Below are positions 6,054 through 8,877 of a stretch of 8,877 nt of DNA, piece after piece. The stretch is taken from NCBI GenBank assembly GCA_947451875.1, contig CANGBE010000050.1:1-8877 (forward strand). Direction: 5' to 3'. Position numbers and translations under genes: made by a program. The stretch's first letter is position 1; every line of letters starts with the position of its first letter. Below the pieces are notes generated by a model, which was not told the DNA's origin, did not search any database, and saw nothing but the letters and a program-made list of their open reading frames with translations. The stretch is from Sphingomonadaceae bacterium (GTDB lineage: Bacteria; Pseudomonadota; Alphaproteobacteria; Sphingomonadales; Sphingomonadaceae).

Positions 6054-6290
6054 GCCTGTTCGATGGGTGTACGACAGTCATATCGAACGCCTGAAGGCCA
6101 GCTTTCTGCGGCTTTCCGCCATTTTCCCGGTGTTCGACAGCCCCTTTACACACGAGAGGGAGAGGAAGAGAAAGAAGAGTGTGTGTAAATAGGTTCATAC
6201 ATATCTTGTTTTATCCCTCTACCCTTAGAGAATCTGCCGTTTTCCTGTCCGATAAACCCGTCGAACAGGCGTCGTACATGTCGTACAGGC
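6054..6290. other. Candidate replication origin with inverted iteron-like repeats
   Basis: Six copies of the 8-mer TGTWCGAY lie in this non-coding region. Forward copies are at 6057-6064 (TGTTCGAT), 6068-6075 (TGTACGAC) and 6131-6138 (TGTTCGAC). Reverse copies are at 6260-6267, 6271-6278 and 6280-6287. Neighbouring copies are mostly 11 bases apart. Three carry a preceding GCC (6054, and the reverse copies ending at 6270 and 6290), so a GCCTGTWCGAY plus TGTACGAC unit occurs in both orientations. Between the halves are an inverted repeat (6145-6189) and an A/T-rich stretch (about 6186-6215). This fits an iteron origin used by the adjacent primase-helicase, as in P4-like satellites; the function is inferred. 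Isolated matches also occur at 823, 3821 and 6687. Confidence 0.5.
6145..6189. repeat. Inverted repeat with a 26-base all-purine loop
   Basis: TTTACACAC (6145-6153) is the exact reverse complement of GTGTGTAAA (6181-6189). The spacer from 6154 to 6179 consists only of A and G, followed by one T. The stem could form a cruciform or a hairpin in single-stranded DNA, and the purine tract could form a triplex or be melted easily. No T-run follows on either strand, so it is not a normal terminator. Confidence 0.75.
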
Positions 6291-6303
6291 GCGGCTCCAT
6301 CAT
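6211..6303 (-). CDS. Possible 30-residue ORF overlapping the primase stop (ATGA)
   Basis: An ATG at 6303 overlaps the primase stop by four bases (ATGA) and opens a 30-codon frame with LYDMYDACSTG encoded by the three tandem repeats at 6260-6287. The overlap suggests translational coupling. However, the peptide is very short and its first half is just repeat DNA, so it may be accidental. Confidence 0.2.
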   Translation of the reverse strand: MMEPRLYDMYDACSTGLSDRKTADSLRVEG

Positions 6304-8618
6304 TCTGGGAAGAAAACGACGTCGATGCCGCCTGTCCTGCCAGCAGTGGTTGCATGGTGGTATTTTGTGCGGGCAACATCACCACGCACCACAAGCTGCT
6401 CAATCGCGTCGGCGAGTTCTCGATGGTTCAGACCCGTCCGCTTGCTTAGCAGTGATACTGGGACATAGCTTGCTTTGATCGCCGCGATCTCACTCGGGCG
6501 GCTGGATTCTGGCCCCCCATTGCGCAGGATGCCAGCCGCAGCCGACTTTACCTTCGCGGCGTCGGCCTGAACCTTGCCGCCGTGCATGTGCTGGCGGATG
6601 AAGTTCAACATCGCTGCATCACTGCCTCTCGTGAAGCTGCAAGCCCACTCGAGGTGCTCGGTTGATAGCACCGGGCGAACTGGGGCGTCGAACACGCTGA
6701 GCACACCTGCAAGGCGAACCGCTTTTTCCAGCGTCCGCCCGAGCAAGACTCGCTCCGCCGTTTCCTCGGGCAACGCCATCATGTCTGCATGAAAGCTGTA
6801 CTTGAGTTCCTCGATCCGCGCCTCAGCCTCGTCCGAAATTTGGATGATATTATCGGCAGCGCCAGCCAACCGAACCGCATCGAGTGTCTCGGTCATCTGC
6901 TGGGTTAGTGCGAATCTTTGCTGCCTACCCGGCTGCGGGGGCACATTACCGTCGCCTTGGGCAAATAGCATGCGGTTGAGCAGGCCCGACATAATGTCGC
7001 CCTCGCTGAGTGCCGCCCCGAGCTTGCTGGGGACTGCATAGCCAAGGAGACTGAGACACGGGTGCTCGACTGCACGGCCCTTGGTACCGGCCTTCACCCT
7101 CGTATAATAAATATCATTGCTCGCGCTAAACAGGCGAAGGAGCATCTTCTCGACCTCCTTCAGGTGTGGGTTGCCGCGCTCTCCCCGAGCAGCAAGTGTG
7201 TGCGCGATCTCATCGACCACAGAAATCATTCCACGCCAGTCGTCCAAAGCATCTTCTAGCCCCGCACCTGATGCGAAATCACCAAGTTGCTGGGCTCCGC
7301 CAGCCCGTACGATGGACTTTGTCACGCGCTGCACATGGTCTTTGCCCGAGGTTGTAGGAGAGACAGAAAGACCAAAGCTGTTGAGACGCATGCCATCTGG
7401 AAATTGAAAATGACCACTACAGGTCGATGCCATCGCCAGCACCACGCCCAACACTGTCATACCAGGTTGAGGCTTAGGTGCCGTGCTGAGGGCAATTTCG
7501 ACCACGGCGGCCATGAAGCCTCGAAATGGGGCAGGGAGCGGTGCTTGGGAGCGTTCGGCTTCCAGTGGCGCTTGCATCGCAGGGGCGGCGGCTGACATGA
7601 CGCTAGCAACTCGCAGGGTGCTGTCCTTGGTCATGTGGATGACCGACGCCATCGTCACCTGCCGTTGGCCCTTCACGTTCCGCCCCTCGAGGCTCTCCCA
7701 CTGCTTTCGCAGTTCGTCCTCGCCGGGGTACTTTGCCCCCAGCGCTGACCAGTCGTTAAACAGGTAGAAGCCGGTGTCGTCGCCCTCGGTCTCGTGGAAC
7801 AGGGCCATCATGACCTTGATCCAGTCGGGCCTGAACATGTCAGGGTCCAACTGGTCGAGGTAGCCCTCCATCTTCTCTGTAGTCAGGCCGAGCTTGGGTT
7901 CGAACCCTGCCAAGAAATCGTAAGGATCAGCAGGTTGGCACACACTGGTGGCCACTATCAAGTCGGCCAATGCATGCTCCAACTTACCCCAGATGCTGTT
8001 GATTTGATCCTCGGTCAAAACGGGCGTGCTGGTTGGTACGCTGGTCCACTTTATCTGACTGCCGGATGGGTGTGTCCCGGCCACGACGCACTGCTGACCA
8101 TTGCCAAGGAACTCGAGCTTTCTTCCGGTGCCGAAGTCCAGCGCACGCTTTGGCATCATCGCGTCACATGCCACCAATATGGCAAATTTGTTCGAATTAT
8201 TGCGGAAGCGCAGCGCGATGTCATCCGGGGCCACGCCCGCCAATTCGGAGATGAAGGCTCGCAACAGAATTTCAATGCGATCCGCCAGCGCTTCGTCTTC
8301 AACATCGACGTCGAAAGCCTTGTGGTTTCGTGTCTGTAGGCAGATGCCTAGGCGGTCATCGTCCTGCCAACGTTCAACATCGCCCAATGTCGTCGTGTGC
8401 TTCGTCCACCCGGCAATCCCGTGTGCCTCATCACTAGCGTTGATCAGGCTGGGCGACTTGCCAAGCTGCGAAAGCGATGAATTTTTGCTGATCGGCGTTT
8501 GCGGATCGCAGACGATAGGCAGGAGGTCCGGCAGAAATGCCGGGTTCGAGGCAAAGAGCTGCCATGTGCTTTTCGACGCCCCGAAGGGTAGCGACTCATT
8601 TTCTGCTGGAGCGGTCAT
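6300..8618 (-). CDS. Bifunctional primase-polymerase / helicase replication protein
   Basis: A 772-residue replication protein of mobile-element type. Residues about 20-225 form a prim-pol (archaeo-eukaryotic primase) domain, with the metal-binding DVDVED (D103, D105) and GTHPSG with H183. Residues about 245-330 resemble PriCT-2 (DWIKVMMALFHET, FNDWS). Residues about 365-560 look like a P-loop ATPase of the phage primase-helicase/DUF3987 kind, with SPTTSGKD (420-427) as Walker A and ISVVDEIAH (465-472) as Walker B. Residues 717-752 look like a winged helix. Such proteins prime and unwind at the origin of satellites, prophages and integrative elements. The start ATG overlaps the stop of the 78-residue gene (ATGA). 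The Walker A motif lacks the usual first glycine and has D after GK, which I have seen in this family. Confidence 0.85.
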   Translation of the reverse strand: MTAPAENESLPFGASKSTWQLFASNPAFLPDLLPIVCDPQTPISKNSSLSQLGKSPSLINASDEAHGIAGWTKHTTTLGDVERWQDDDRLGICLQTRNHKAFDVDVEDEALADRIEILLRAFISELAGVAPDDIALRFRNNSNKFAILVACDAMMPKRALDFGTGRKLEFLGNGQQCVVAGTHPSGSQIKWTSVPTSTPVLTEDQINSIWGKLEHALADLIVATSVCQPADPYDFLAGFEPKLGLTTEKMEGYLDQLDPDMFRPDWIKVMMALFHETEGDDTGFYLFNDWSALGAKYPGEDELRKQWESLEGRNVKGQRQVTMASVIHMTKDSTLRVASVMSAAAPAMQAPLEAERSQAPLPAPFRGFMAAVVEIALSTAPKPQPGMTVLGVVLAMASTCSGHFQFPDGMRLNSFGLSVSPTTSGKDHVQRVTKSIVRAGGAQQLGDFASGAGLEDALDDWRGMISVVDEIAHTLAARGERGNPHLKEVEKMLLRLFSASNDIYYTRVKAGTKGRAVEHPCLSLLGYAVPSKLGAALSEGDIMSGLLNRMLFAQGDGNVPPQPGRQQRFALTQQMTETLDAVRLAGAADNIIQISDEAEARIEELKYSFHADMMALPEETAERVLLGRTLEKAVRLAGVLSVFDAPVRPVLSTEHLEWACSFTRGSDAAMLNFIRQHMHGGKVQADAAKVKSAAAGILRNGGPESSRPSEIAAIKASYVPVSLLSKRTGLNHRELADAIEQLVVRGDVARTKYHHATTAGRTGGIDVVFFPE

Positions 8619-8851
8619 CGGCTGCCTCCCGCTTCAATTACAAATACGGGGCCACCAATCACCGATGACACGTCGGCCAGAAACTCGTTTCGGGCTTTGC
8701 GATATGCCCTCACGAACCCGGCGCGGCGCGCTTCAGGTGGCGGCAAATTTGGCTCCCACTCGACTTCCACCACTGAGGTTTTGATGTCGAACGAGAATGA
8801 TGCGAGGTAGCCACCGGGCAGGCGGAACGGCTTGGCTTTGATGTAAATCAC
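8615..8851 (-). CDS. 78-residue protein of unknown function, coupled to the primase
   Basis: A 78-residue protein, MIYIKAKPF at the start and FVIEAGGSR at the end. The GTG at 8851 has AAGGAA 8 bases upstream. The frame stays open to the window edge without another start codon, so an earlier start outside the window cannot be excluded. Its stop overlaps the primase ATG (ATGA), so the pair is almost certainly one transcription unit with coupled translation. The first half reads as beta strands (YLASFSFDIKTSVVEVEWEP) and the second as a basic helix (RRAGFVRAYRKARNEFLADVSSVI). I do not recognise the family; a replication accessory or regulatory role is suggested only by its position. Confidence 0.65.
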   Translation of the reverse strand: MIYIKAKPFRLPGGYLASFSFDIKTSVVEVEWEPNLPPPEARRAGFVRAYRKARNEFLADVSSVIGGPVFVIEAGGSR

Positions 8852-8877
8852 GGTCGGATTTCCTTGAAGGAACCCGC
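8848..8877 (-). CDS. C-terminal end of a possible upstream gene
   Basis: One minus-strand frame enters from the right edge as AGSFKEIRP and stops at TGA (8850-8848), overlapping the GTG of the 78-residue gene (GTGA). The same kind of overlap links the next two genes, so a third coupled gene is plausible. With only nine residues visible this is a guess from arrangement. Confidence 0.3.
   Translation of the reverse strand, partial: AGSFKEIRP
8860..8872. promoter_or_regulatory. Palindrome covering the ribosome-binding site of the 78-residue gene
   Basis: TTCCTTGAAGGAA is a perfect 13-base palindrome around a central G. Its minus-strand half AAGGAA is the Shine-Dalgarno sequence of the GTG start at 8851. 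It could be a repressor operator, or an RNA hairpin (5-bp stem, 3-base loop) that limits ribosome access, or chance. Confidence 0.3.

Noticed and set aside
6145..6189. The inverted repeat as a rho-independent terminator
   Set aside because: A/T-containing stem, 27-base spacer and no T-run on either strand.
5956..6198. N-terminal extension of the MGGYGSGR gene to a start at 6198
   Set aside because: The extra 81 codons read through the inverted repeat and purine tract; MGGYGSGRR with its own GGAG is the typical family start.
7794..8339. 181-codon open frame on the plus strand opposite the primase gene
   Set aside because: It is antisense to a gene with clear prim-pol motifs and has no ribosome-binding site or recognisable domain.
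1..8877. CRISPR array, insertion sequence or rRNA gene
   Set aside because: No regularly spaced long repeats, transposase motifs or rRNA-like sequence were seen.

Overview
The window looks like an alphaproteobacterial chromosome, most likely Sphingomonadales. Coding DNA is GC-rich. The order glutaredoxin 3, nitrilase-family hydrolase, DUF1178 protein, tRNA-Arg(CCT) is one I associate with that order. The divergent Hsp20 gene carries an alphaproteobacterial RpoH promoter and a ROSE-type leader. These assignments come from reading the sequence; no search was run.

Left part (1-1920, conserved chromosome). An Hsp20 gene leaves the window leftward behind a heat-shock promoter and a three-hairpin leader whose last hairpin hides the Shine-Dalgarno sequence. 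Facing right is a compact operon: grxC, a C-N hydrolase overlapping it by 4 bases, and a DUF1178 gene 9 bases later. A complete tRNA-Arg(CCT) with encoded CCA follows.

Middle part (1921-5372, accessory). Right after the tRNA the DNA turns more A/T-rich and gene-poor, with repeat-like intergenic sequence around a three-helix membrane protein gene. Two small unrecognised genes follow, then a secreted or periplasmic Sel1-repeat protein with a Q-rich coiled coil. No integrase gene is present next to the tRNA.

Right part (5380-8877, mobile-element replication module, all minus strand). In transcription order there is the tail of a possible upstream gene, a 78-aa gene (GTGA overlap), and a 772-aa primase-polymerase/helicase (ATGA overlap). 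Then comes a 340-base non-coding region and a 191-aa MGGYGSGR-type gene. The non-coding region holds six copies of an 8-mer TGTWCGAY. Three point one way and three the other, around a TTTACACAC/GTGTGTAAA inverted repeat with a pure-purine loop and an A/T-rich stretch. I read this as a candidate replication origin for the primase-helicase encoded beside it, as in P4-like satellites and integrative elements. This and the ROSE leader are the two most interesting signals in the window.
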